64,000 bases of DNA from Cololabis saira (lineage: Eukaryota > Chordata > Actinopteri > Beloniformes > Belonidae), in contig NC_084592.1 in assembly GCF_033807715.1 (NCBI RefSeq), positions 27,461,919 through 27,525,918 on the forward strand, read 5' to 3'. The notes below the pieces were generated by a model, which saw only the letters and a program-made list of their open reading frames with translations, did no database searches and was not told the DNA's origin. Position numbers and translations under genes: made by a program. This document shows positions 32,541-42,452 of the stretch, in pieces (the first letter of the stretch is position 1; each line of letters starts with the position of its first letter).

Positions 32541-32900
32541 GGCACGGGGCTCGGGCCGGGGGCTGTGGCTAGGGCGTCTCCGGGTCTCCCGGGGGGGGCT
32601 GGGCCGTGGATGTGGGGGTCCCACTCGGAGGGCCCGGCCCTGCCTGGGTGGGGGGTGGCTTTCTGCGCTGGGGGGGCATTGCTGCCTTGGTCCTCCGTCG
32701 CTGGGCGGGCGCCGCGTGCCCCTGCGGATGTGGGGACTCCGTGACCCTCGGGGTGTCCGCCGGGGTGGCTCCGGGGGGGGGGGGGGTTGTGGCCGGGTCC
32801 GGGGATCGGGCCTCCCCTGACCGGGGGGTGCACGGGCGGGCGCAGCGGCGGGGTGGCACCATTCCCAGGTGTCTATGTCTTATGTTGTCAGTATGAATGG
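32541..32900. repeat. GC-rich low-complexity repeat
   Basis: G-rich sequence like that at 20040-20570, including runs GGGGGGGCTGGGCC and CCGGGGGGGGGGGGG. Long open frames on both strands result from lack of AT-rich stops, not coding. It abuts the RNase H remnant and the inverted-repeat element. Confidence 0.75.
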
Positions 32901-33240
32901 GTAGTGGAGCAGATTAAGGCCAAAAATAGCAAGGATCGTTCAGTTGCGGATACAAGCATGAAAATTGGTACACATACTCTTCGAACCCCACTCTATTCAA
33001 AAGTACCGCGTGCCATGCAAAATTCAAAGGGGACGGCCTCCAAAATCCAAGATGTCCGCCCAGAAATGTGGTTTTTCCTTTATAACTCGAAATGCATCGA
33101 TTTTAAGCCCCATAAATATATTGAGTGCGACTATAAATTTGGGCATTGCAGACATTTTAGTACCAAATACATGTCTGTATCTACTACGGTTCTCGTAATA
33201 CAGCATATAGCATATAGGTACTTTTACAGACTCGCGGGAG
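32901..33240. repeat. Left terminal inverted repeat of the CXC element
   Basis: Pairs with 36659-36986 as reverse complement at an estimated 80-90% identity, judged by eye. Both contain blocks CAAAAGTAC.GCGTGCCA and TTTTTCCTTTATAACTCGA. Confidence 0.9.
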
Positions 33241-33888
33241 AAATAGACATTTGAACATTGATTGTTGTTCAGTGAATATTGTAGGCTAATATGAAAATGT
33301 TTTTTTCCTAATCTTTTTAAGTAGGGTTATTAAAGTTGGGTTTTAAGTAGAATTATAAAATTCTAAGTCCAGTGTTCAAGATGGCTGCCATGATTATTTT
33401 TTTGGCATGCATGTTTTTGTTTCACTTTCATGTTTTTGTTTCACTTTCTTGCTGACAAGGTTGCACACATGTTTGCTCCAAACATAGTGATTGTCACAAA
33501 GGGACCTGCTGTCTTCAGCACTCCTGCAACTAGTCTCTCAGGACTTGATGAATGCTCTCACAAGGAAGCTGACAGCCGCATCTTTGTGCATGCCAAACAT
33601 GCTGCAGAACATGGTAGCCAATCTATCATGATCAAGGCAAATGACACAGATGTTCTTGTCTTAGCACTAAGTGTCTTCACTGCTCTTCAAGAGGCTGGAC
33701 TACAAAAGATGTGGCTTGCTTTTGGGCAAGGTCAGAGCCTGCGCTAGATCAGTGTGCATGACCTAATTCATTGTCTTGGCCAGGAGAAGATCAAAGGAAT
33801 GCTATTCTTCCACGCATTTACAGGATGCGACACTGTGTCAGCCTTCCGTAACAAGGGCAAGAAAACTGCTTGGCAGACATGGGACATA

Positions 33889-35514
33889 CAGTATATCTCA
33901 AAAGTGAGTACACCCTTTAGATTTTTGCAAATATTCTGTTATATCCTTTCAGGGGATAACATTATCCTACTGAAACTTTGATATAACTTAAAGTAGTCAG
34001 TGTGCTGCTTGAATAACAGTATAGATTTATTGTCCTTTGAAAATAACTTAGTACACAGCTGTTAATGTCTAAACAGCTGGCAACAAAAGTGAGTACACCC
34101 CATAGTGAACATGTCCTAATGGTGCCCAATGATGTTGTTTTCCCGCCCTGGTGTCATGTGACTCGTTAGTGTTACAAGGATTCAGGTGTAAATGATAAGC
34201 AGGGCTGTTAAATTTGGTGTTTTGGGCACAATTCTCTCTGAATGCTGGACAACATGGCACCTCATGGCAAGGAACTCTCTGAGCGGCTGGAAAAAAGGAT
34301 TATTACGCTTCACAAAAATGGGCTTGGCTATAAGAAGATTGCCAACGCCATGAAAATGAGTTGCAGCACAGTGGCTAAGATCATACAGCGGTTTTCCAGG
34401 ACAGGTTCCACTCGGAACAGGCCTCGCCAGGGTCAACCAAAGAAGTTGATGCTCAGGTCATATCCAGAGGTTGGTTTCCAAAAATAGACGTGCGAGTGCT
34501 TCCAGCATTGCTGCAGAGGTTGCAGAAGTGGGATGTCAGCCTGTCAGTGCCCAGACCATACGCCGCACACTGCATCAAATCGGTTTGTATGGCCGTCGCC
34601 CCAGACAGAAGCCTCTTCTGAAACCGATGCATAAGAAAGCCCGCAAACAGTTCGCTGAAGACAATGAATCCAAGAACATGAGTTACTGGAACCATGTCCT
34701 GTGGTCTGATGAGACCAAAATAAACCTGTTTGGGTCAGATGGTGTCCGGCGTGTGTGGCGGCACCCTGGTGAGGAGTACCAAGACAAATGTGTTTTGCCT
34801 ACAGTCAAGCATGGTGGTGGCAGCATCATGGTCTGGGGCTGCATGAGTGCTGCCGGCACTGGGGAGCTGCATTTCATTGAGGGACACATGAATTCCAATA
34901 TATACTGTGACATCCTGCAGCAGAGCATGATCCCCTCTCTTCGGGAACTGGGCCGTAGGGCAGTTTTTCCAACATGATAATGACCCTAAACACACCTCCA
35001 AGATGACAACGGCCTTGCTGAAGAAGCTGACGGTTAAGGTGATGGACTGGCCAAGTATGTCTCCAGACCTAAACCCAATTGAGCACATGTGGGGCATCCT
35101 CAAGAGGAAGGTGGAGGAGTGCAAGGTGTCCAACATCCGTGCGCTCCGTGATGTCGTCATGGAGGAGTGGAAGAAGATTCCAGAAGCAACCTGTGCAACT
35201 CTGGTGAATTCCATGCCCAGGAGGGTTAAAGCAGTGCTAGATAGCAATGGTGGTCACACAAAATATTGACACTTTGGGCACAATTTAGACATGTTCACTA
35301 TGGGGTGTACTCACTTTTGTTGCCAGCTGTTTAGACATTAACAGCTGTGTACTGAGTAATTTTCAAAGGACAATAAATCTATACTGTTATTCAAGCAGCA
35401 CACTGACTACTTTAAGTCATATCAAAGTTTCATTAAGATAGTGTTATCCCCTGAAAGGATATGACAGAATATTTGCAAAAATCTAAAGGGTGTACTTAAT
35501 TTTGAGATATACTG
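33889..35514 (+). mobile_element. Full-length Tc1-like transposon with IR/DR ends
   Basis: 1626 bp between TA 33887-33888 and TA 35515-35516. Terminal inverted repeats are about 227 bp (33889-34115 and 35288-35514). Each has an outer and inner direct repeat around CAAAAGTGAGTACACCC (outer at about 33898, inner at about 34085; mirrored on the right), the IR/DR layout of Sleeping Beauty-type elements. The central gene is a damaged transposase. The right outer repeat has changes (CAAAATTAAGTACACCC). Confidence 0.97.
34242..35269 (+). pseudogene. Tc1-like transposase, two frameshifts
   Basis: Part 1 (34242-34487): HTH start KELSERLEKRIITLHKNGLG with a paired-like helix-turn-helix (YKKIANAMKMSCSTVAKIIQ). 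Part 2 (34471-34977): SKNRRASASSIAAEVAE, catalytic first Asp in LWSDETKINLF, GGGSIMVWGCMSAAGTGEL. Part 3 (about 34965-35269): second Asp in QHDNDPKHTS, Glu in SPDLNPIEHMWG, stop at 35267-35269. The spacing from the second Asp to the Glu is 34 residues (DD34E), so all three catalytic residues remain. Frame breaks lie near 34455-34470 and in a T run near 34965. Length (about 340 codons) is normal for the family. Which ATG is the true start (34242 or 34254) is unsure. Confidence 0.96.
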
Positions 35515-36099
35515 TATGTCCAGAGGCCACACCTGTATTCTCCAAACTGAGTATTTACCCTCCCACAGTGGATAATGGTGACATAGAGATTCTGGAGAAG
35601 TTTGTCATACTAATGTATGACAGATCCAGCACAGCTGCTACTGTGGATGAGGCCAGGCTTGACATGTTCACCAGAAAGCAGAGACCTTATGAGTCAATCC
35701 CACCAACCAGAGCAGCTCTGCTCCAACACACCAGACGTGCTGCTTACCAGGCTGGTTGTGTGTGGGCCCAGGCAACCCTGTGTCAGCCAGAAGCAGAGGA
35801 CCCTGCAGACTGGGGATGGCAGAAGCTTGGTGAGGAATGGCAAGTCTTCTGGACAGCCAACTCTCCAATAGCCAATTCCTGCGAACAGCTCACCAAATGT
35901 GGCTGTAAATGTGGCTGTCGTGGCAGATGCAAATGCTATAAACTGGGTCTTGTGTGTACAGCTCTGTGCAGTTGCACCTGTGAGGTGTAACACTACATTT
36001 GTGTGGCTTTGCTCTCCCAATTCTGTAAAAGTACCTATAATTCATAGACCAAAATATGGGCATGCTAACTCTTGTGCTAAAATGTGATTACTTCATAAA

Positions 36100-36550
36100 G
36101 ATAAATGTAGTCTCAACAGGGCACAAGCCAGTATCCTATTTATATAAATAAACTAAAAGACAAAAAAGACATAAGAAAGAAAGGATAAATAAGCAGGCAG
36201 GCAGGCAGACAGACAGGGACAAAAAAACATAATAATATCCAAATTAAAAATAAATGCAGCCTCAACAGGGCACAAGCCAGTGTTCTATTTGTATAAATAA
36301 ACTAAAAGACAAAAAATACATAGGAAAGAAAGGATAAATATAAACAAACATAAATAGACAGACAAGACAGACAAGACAAAAAACATAAAAAAAGTAAAAA
36401 AAAGAAAAAAAAGAAAAAAAAAGAAAAAGTAAACAAAAAAAAAAGATTAATGCAGCTTCAACAGGGCAGGCATCCTATCTGTGCCGGTCCCAAGCCCGGG
36501 TAAATGCAGAGGGTAGTGTCAGGTAGGGCATCCAACATATAAAACCAATA
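36100..36550. repeat. Degenerate direct repeats inside the CXC element
   Basis: TCAACAGGGCACAAGCCAGT occurs at about 36111 and 36261, each followed by a similar 90-bp block. A third, diverged block starts at about 36457 (TTCAACAGGGCAGGCATCCT). A-rich, GACA-rich and poly-A linkers separate them. GCCGGTCCCAAGCCCGGGTA near 36483 resembles a retroposon sequence known from fish. Non-coding. Confidence 0.75.
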
Positions 36551-36658
36551 AGAAAGAAAAATTATGGATATAAGATGAAATGATGACAGCATAGAGCATC
36601 TTTTTCTATGCATTTTGGGGACTTGGGGACCTAGTCAGCCAGGCTAAATCCGGCCCTG

Positions 36659-36986
36659 CTCCCGAGTCTGTAAAAGTACCTATATGCTATATGCTGTATT
36701 ACAAGAACTGTAATAGATACAGAAATGTACTCGGTACCAAAATGTCCGCAATGCCCACATTTATAATCACATTCAATATATTTATGGGGCTTAAAATCGA
36801 TGGATCTCGAGTTATAAAGGAAAAACCACATTTATGGGCGGACATCTTGGATTTTAGGGGCCGTCCCCTTAAAATTTTGCGTGGCACGCAGTACTTTTGA
36901 ATAGAGTGGGGTTTGACGAGTATGTGTACCATTTTTCATGCTTGTATCCGCAACTGAACGATCCGGGTCATAATCTGCTCCACTAC
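36659..36986. repeat. Right terminal inverted repeat of the CXC element
   Basis: Reverse complement of 32901-33240. Outer end TAATCTGCTCCACTAC. Immediately outside lies a LINE tail. Confidence 0.9.
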
Positions 36987-37368
36987 TCTGGCAGGCACTT
37001 CAGGTCCATACGGACCAGAACAAACAGACTCAGGGACAGCTTCTTCCTCAAACCTGTGAACTTTCTGAACCAATAAGCTACCTCATACTGTGCAATATTC
37101 TTTATCCATTTATGTGCAATATTCTTCACTCATTTATGTGCAATATTCTTTCATCCATTCAAGTGCAATATTCTTCACTCATTCATGTGCATTATTCTCT
37201 CATTCATTCATTTTCATAGTGTATATATATTTATGTTTCCTGTTTCTTATTTTGTTGTTTACATAGTCTTTACATGTGTGCACTTTTATGGAGCTGCTGC
37301 CTAATCTCATTGTACCATTATAATGATAATAAAGGCTTTCTATTATGTTCTATTATATTCTAGCTGTC
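36987..37368 (+). mobile_element. L2/Rex1-like LINE 3' end
   Basis: Begins GGCAGGCACTTCAGGTCCAT and encodes, in frame, the C-terminal block TNRLRDSFF then VNFLNQ and a stop (about 37074). Its 3' UTR contains ATGTGCAATATTCTT repeats, TGCCTAATCTCATTGTACC and AATAAAGG, and ends in a TTCTATTATG-like tandem. This matches the tail of the LINE type represented at 27780-29450. Confidence 0.8.
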
Positions 37369-39777
37369 ATTCCTTGAACCACTTAGCGCTTAGTATTGTC
37401 TTGACTTTACTTCTGAGCTGTGGATAAAAAGCCAGTACACCTTTATAATGTAAATATATTTTGCTGTTAACTGTACTAAGAGACAGTTGCATTGGTTTTG
37501 CGTTGGCCTAGAATTGTTCAGTGGGGAAATAAAGTAGCCTGAAGCAGCAGCGTCCAAACCCCCAGCTGAAGACTACTAGGCAGAGCTTACCAGAGGACAC
37601 CAGCTGGACTGTTTCAACCACGCTGGCCTCTATTGCTTGCAGAATTAGCGGACATTCACTGGGATCCGCAATCACTTGGCTCAAGACTCACAGGCCTACG
37701 TCAATTGGCTAACCCGATCCACAGACATCTATAACCCGCATAGGCAAGAAAAAAAGCGACAACAGGTCCCAGCAGTTTTTAACAAACTTAATATAAAGTA
37801 ATATTATTCACGATGATAGATAAGCATAGGTTAAACCAGCCACACCAAAAAAGTTAACTTGTGGTGACTGATCTTAGGTGGACGTGTTTGAACCAGCTTC
37901 AACGTCTGCTCATTCTGCCCATTTACAACATGGTGCTGCACAGTATGATGAAAAAAATGCATTCTTCAGAAAAATCATAGGTGATGTCAATAATGATTAA
38001 GTCGACTAAAGCTAGGCTTAAAATATATCAATTCAGATAACTAAAACTGAGTAAAACCTAAGTCTAAAAACTATGCCAACATTAAATCAAAACTTACTCT
38101 CAAAATGAACACTGTTCATATGTTTTTTAAACCCTATGAACCCACTGACCTCTGAATTGGAATCTGGCAGTTTGCACATCAAACTCCCAGGTTTCATTAG
38201 AAAGTCATTGAGTCGTCTTCACTGAGCCATGTGAGCATGCACACGTACACCCATGGGCGCACTCTTAAGTTAAACAGAAACGCACAAACTCAAACAAGGG
38301 AGCTTAAGAGAGATTTGTGATCTTGTAAAAACACACTGAACGACAAATAGCTTGGACTAGTTGCACTTGTCAAACAGTGCTTGCTGTACATGTTTCTCAT
38401 GCTTTGCAGGCAGAAGAAAAATGGAGGGACAGCCACAGAGACTGGGAAAGAGTGAGTGACTGTCAGTATGAGACGGGCATCAACAAGTTGTGATGTAGTG
38501 CCTTCATGGCAAAGTGTAGTGAATATTCCATGAAGCTCTTGAGTAGAGCTTATGCATGTCAAAACATCTGTAGGGAGGTTTTTAAAACATGAAAACACTC
38601 TAAAAGTAATTTTAAAATGACTTTTGTTAATATATATAATGGCTTATTGTTAATTATCATGCATGTGTGCCTTTGGTAAGTGTTGACAAGGCAGTCAGTT
38701 TCCAATCTATTCATAACATTTCTTTTGTTAACTTTTTTTTTCCCCATACATAGTAATGCTGGTATACCTGTACATCTTATACATTACCTCAGGAAAAACT
38801 GAATTATGTGAATTCTTTTTAAGGCTTTTAGGCTGTTTGAAGCTGAGATAAATGCGTACCTTTAATCTTGCTGTATCTTCTAAACAGATCATGTAAAGCC
38901 AGTTTGGCACTGACCTAATCCTCTTGGTCCCCAGGTGAGAGAGAAACAGCAGTTTAAAGCCACTGTTGGGAAAGATGCCAAAAAAATATCCATCTTTACT
39001 CTTAAGGCCTGGCCTCTGCCTCTCGGCATGCACGTTCTCTTCTTGACTGACAGTTCTAACAATATGGATTCAGCCAAGTAACAGCCTAAGGCGTACTGTA
39101 ACTATAGCCATGTAATCATTTGGACCATCCCCAGCATCTGTTAACTCTTTCCTCCTCTTCTCGTACAAACTCCAAACTCTCAAGCACTCATCCACTACAG
39201 AAATGTGCACTGCTTTACCTGTTTAGTTTCTCTTTGTGTATTTCCAAAAACTGAAATAACATAATATATCTTTAACTGAATCATAAATACACGTTTTATA
39301 TTAATACAGCGCATCTCAGTGAATGTTGCTGGACAGTAGTAATATCAAATCTGGGTCCTTTAATGGATATGTGTACTTTTGGATCAGTCACGTCTCAATC
39401 TCAAATCCTGCGGCTCCGGTACAAACAAAATGTAGAAATCTCACCAGTGCCATTAGCATTGCTAAGTTCATGTCATTGTTTGAAGGGGCTCATCCAAACA
39501 AAGGGGTTAATGTGGTTTTTGACAGAACAATTTTTTGTTATATATGTCATCCATTTTTTTAAAACATTACATTTTTTTTTCAAGTTTTGTTTTTCTGATA
39601 TTTGCATCCACCAAGTATAAAACACAATTGCAAGAAATGAGGAGAAGCCTGTGGAACGGTAGTTCTGACGCTGAACTTTTTAATCAAACCAATATGTGGG
39701 GCATGTGTCCATAGATATGGGTAATGTGTGGATTTAAACGAGTGTAAGAACACTGGTATGGATTTGTCATCTATGTT
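37369..39777. other. No gene recognised
   Basis: About 2.4 kb of unique-looking AT-rich DNA. No frame shows a family motif; no element ends were identified. Confidence 0.5.
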
Positions 39778-40310
39778 CAGGGTTTTTCCTGCATTCAAAA
39801 TTAGGAGGCGGCCGCCTCCGCCTCATTTCGTGCCGCCCCCAGCTGTCAAAACTCAGACGTCATGAAAATTGTTATTTTCTGGCAGGCGTTGGACTGGATG
39901 GATGTTATTTTGACTGCAGTTGCAGCATTGCGCCGCTATGGGGCGCTGTATCAACGACACAGCACCAGCAGAAGAAGACGAAATCTCCAGAATTATTTTC
40001 CGTGTTTTTCCGCTATTTGTTGTATTAAAAATCAGCGTCCTAGTTTTCCCTGGCTGTTCAAACAGGTAAATATTGTTTCTTTTGCATCCGAGCATGTCTT
40101 GTTTATTCGTCTTATATTCGGTATATATACAGTACTTTAAAAAGCGACCTCGCGACCAGTTAAAAAGCGCAGTTAAAAAGTAATAAATCATGTTACCGAC
40201 GAGATGCAGCAATTTTGTCAGGGCTGAAAGTAGTGCACAAATATGGATGAAAGGTGATAGCGAGGGTCAGAGTGCAGGACAGGACGATTTGCGAGGCGAG
40301 GGTAACGTTA

Positions 40311-40428
40311 AGGCTGATTTATGATTCTGCGTTAAATCGACGCGGAACCTACGGCGTAGGGTATGCGGCGACGCGCACTGTATGCCGTAGGCTCTCCGTT
40401 GGTGTAACGCGGAACCATAAATCACCTG
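40311..40428. mobile_element. Fold-back MITE (CTACGGCGTAGG family), copy 2, TTA-flanked
   Basis: A 118-bp near-palindrome from AGGCTGATTTATGATTCTGC to ACGCGGAACCATAAATCACCT, with inner CCTACGGCGTAGG. TTA flanks at 40308-40310 and 40429-40431 fit PIF/Harbinger-type insertion. It can fold end to end. Confidence 0.87.
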
Positions 40429-40529
40429 TTAGTCAGTTTCCAAGTCATTAGGCGCATATCAACGCAAAGCCAACGTGTACGTGATTTAAACATGACTTTT
40501 TATTCATCTTCACAGATCTTCTCAAAAAC

Positions 40530-40680
40530 ACAGAGCCAGTGGGTTTGACAAATGGTGGCTGAACCAATTTACCTGCTCAGGCAAACTGAGGAAGGTTTGG
40601 TCTGTTATTTATGCCAAAAGCACTGTGACCCCCATGGAGCAGGCACTATCACTATTTATGTCTGTATCAAAATAAATACA
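40530..40680 (+). pseudogene. TTF-type zinc-finger remnant of a hAT transposase
   Basis: One frame reads GFDKWWLNQFTC; after a frameshift near 40585 another reads EEGLVCYLCQKHCDPHGAG. The W-L..F..x..C-x-x-C-x-K-H layout matches zinc fingers at the N-terminus of some hAT transposases. The rest of the transposase is absent. Confidence 0.55.
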
Positions 40681-40849
40681 AAAATACTTAATTCATGAAT
40701 TGTTTTGTTTAAGGTGGGTGTCTGTTGTAAGGAGGCCATCGATGGACCAGACCAGGAAGTCTTGGACTACAAGGAGCATGAGGAGGTTCTAAAGATGGAA
40801 AGATAGGACGCTGAAATGTTCTCTGTCTGGTTGCAAGATTTGTCAGTAC

Positions 40850-41720
40850 ATGTCTGAAACTGTTTTATTTCTAGTCCAAAAAAAAATCATTACATTTAAA
40901 ATAAGACAGTCACCTAAAAATTAACTCGTTCTAGAAAACCATTTTCACTCATTTCAGTGAAAAAAGTCTCTTGTTCCATTGGCAGTTTTTTTTTTTTTCC
41001 TTTTTATTTTTGGTAAGATTGAGTTCTTATATTTGTATTTATATTTTTATGTTAATAAAATAATGCTTTAACATGATAATTGTCATATTTTTTTTACATC
41101 TAATTTTCATATAATTTACATTCTTTGTAAATTGGTTTCTTGGGAAAAAGGGGCAGATTAAATAAGATTCTTCTTCTTTCTGGTCCCTTTCATTCAGAAT
41201 TTAGGAATGTTTGTGTTTATATTACATTTTTTGTTTTATTTTATCAATTAATGAAATAAAGAATGAATAAATAAATACATTTTTAATCATATTAGGACTC
41301 CCAAAATGCAAAATATCTTGTAAAAAGTGTTTGCTTGAGGCAGTTGAAGGCACGGTATACCCGCACGCGTGTGATCAGGATGGTGCCACCTCTGCCTCAA
41401 TTAGAGCCAGGAAAAACCCTAATGTTGCATCTGGAAGAGTTCCGGATCAGCAGGATTTGTGCTCTGACTCCATAGGCACAAAAAGTAATTACACTGTCAA
41501 CAGACACTGTCCTCTAGAAATAGGCATAATATTCCTAAATCTAGTCAACTTGTCTTATATTGAGCAGAAATAACTGCCAGCGCGGTAAGAACAATTTCTT
41601 GAATTGAATTCTTAAAAATAGCCAAACAGTCTAACCACTAGACAAAAAGTAAGGCAATTTTTCTTGAAAGACGGTTGTTGTTTTTTTATCTTTCATAGAA
41701 ATTAGTTTTTGCAGTGTAAT
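40850..41720. repeat. Diverged CACTGCAAAAA-type MITE pieces
   Basis: CTCTTGTTCCATTGGCAG with a T run (about 40970-41000) and AGTTTTTGCAGTGTAA (about 41705) resemble parts of the MITE better seen at 61541-61822. Fragmentary. Confidence 0.35.
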
Positions 41721-42390
41721 ATAAAGGGCAGCACAGCTAATAAGCTATGAGCTTAAGCAGCAATGGGTACTGTTATACATTTAAGTCAAGAGGGGTAAAT
41801 GAAAAATAAGTATTGTATGTAGTAATGCATTTCTACACCGATTCCATAGCTGCAAACACAAAAACAGAAAACCTAGTTGGGCTTTCAGCATATTTCATGT
41901 TTTTTTTAAATCGCTGCCGCACGAAGGCCCGCCCTCGCCCCCTCCGGCCCATATTCGGTGCACACTCACTCCAAAATTTACAAAACTAGGTCATTTACAA
42001 ATCTTGTACAAACCAAATGTCTATTAGATCCTATCCAGAAAAGTATTTTGTCCAAAATACATTATTATACCAGTAAATATCCACAAACAGACGCTCTTCA
42101 TCTCGAGCGTCGCCGGAGAAGCACATGTTATTATTTGTTGACACGTCTGTAAATCCTCCGTCCTGCACGTTTTCAGACGGGGGAGCGCGATGCTAAAATG
42201 GAGCGTATGTCTACATTGATTGACAGGTCATCCGGCCATACAAGAACTTCCTGTCCCCTCATAGCGAATGAGCGCCTGTGTTGGGGCGGGACGAGTACGT
42301 CCGGCTTTTTGTCATGAGAAAAACCTAGGCAATTGCAGCATTCGCCCAGAAGATGGTGCAATTGTATAGCAAATGAAACGCTGAACACAA
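41721..42390. other. No gene; GC-richer repeat-like patch
   Basis: From about 41910 (CGCTGCCGCACGAAGGCCCG) to 42370 the sequence is GC-richer and its ends resemble a fish high-copy repeat, but I could not define borders. Confidence 0.4.

Positions 42391-42391
<1 letters not shown>

Positions 42392-42452
<61 letters not shown>
42392..42452. repeat. (AT)n microsatellite
   Basis: About 60 bp of perfect AT directly after AACACAACG. Confidence 0.97.

Larger units (their letters stand above)
33430..35990 (+). pseudogene. Mobile-element ORF with PIN-like motifs and CXC tail, split by Tc1-like insertion
   Basis: Three stretches lie in one frame once 33889-35516 is left out. Part 1 (33430-33747) has SHKEADSRIFVHAKHAAEHG, then IMIKANDTDVLVLALSVFTA, ending at a TAG (33745-33747). 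Part 2 (33748-33888) has FFHAFTGCDTVSAFRNKGKK followed by TAWQTW. Part 3 (from 35517) has EKFVILMYDRSS, IPPTRAALLQHTRRAAYQAG, DWGW and CGCKCGCRGRCKCYKLGLVC, stopping at 35988-35990. I recall uncharacterised proteins with the same motif order in fish and invertebrates. The acidic E-A-D, N-D-T-D and G-C-D-T blocks resemble a PIN/FEN-like metal site; that is inference. The tail resembles a CXC (tesmin/TSO1-like) zinc motif. The N-terminus seems truncated. Only one stop besides the insertion suggests modest age. Confidence 0.75.
32901..36986 (+). mobile_element. DNA transposon-like element with about 330-bp inverted repeats and a CXC-tail gene
   Basis: Terminal inverted repeats 32901-33240 and 36659-36986 start GTAGTGGAGCAGATTA and share blocks GGATCGTTCAGTTGCGGATA, ATCCAAGATGTCCGCCC and TATAGCATATAGGTACTTTT. 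The element is 4086 bp, about 2458 bp without the Tc1-like insertion. It carries one gene-like frame (33430-35990). No target duplication is visible: left flank AATGG, right flank TCTGG. The interior also has a degenerate repeat at 36100-36550. The single frame is not a DDE transposase I recognise, so the superfamily is open. Confidence 0.8.
39778..41420 (+). mobile_element. Probable hAT element with zinc-finger scrap
   Basis: The left end CAGGGTTTTTCCTG and right end CCAGGAAAAACCCT form an inverted repeat over about 1643 bp. The left subterminal region has GGCGGCCGCCTCCGCCTC. ATGTT appears on both sides (39773-39777 and 41422-41426), short of a full 8-bp duplication. It contains a zinc-finger-like remnant and a TTA-flanked MITE. 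Confidence 0.7.

Noticed and set aside
32390..32900. Pro/Gly/Arg-rich frames on both strands
   Set aside because: GC-rich low-complexity repeat shared with 20040-20570; open frames occur in all phases.
34735..35247. A 170-residue minus-strand frame in the Tc1-like element
   Set aside because: Antisense of the transposase; the plus strand holds the helix-turn-helix and DD34E motifs.
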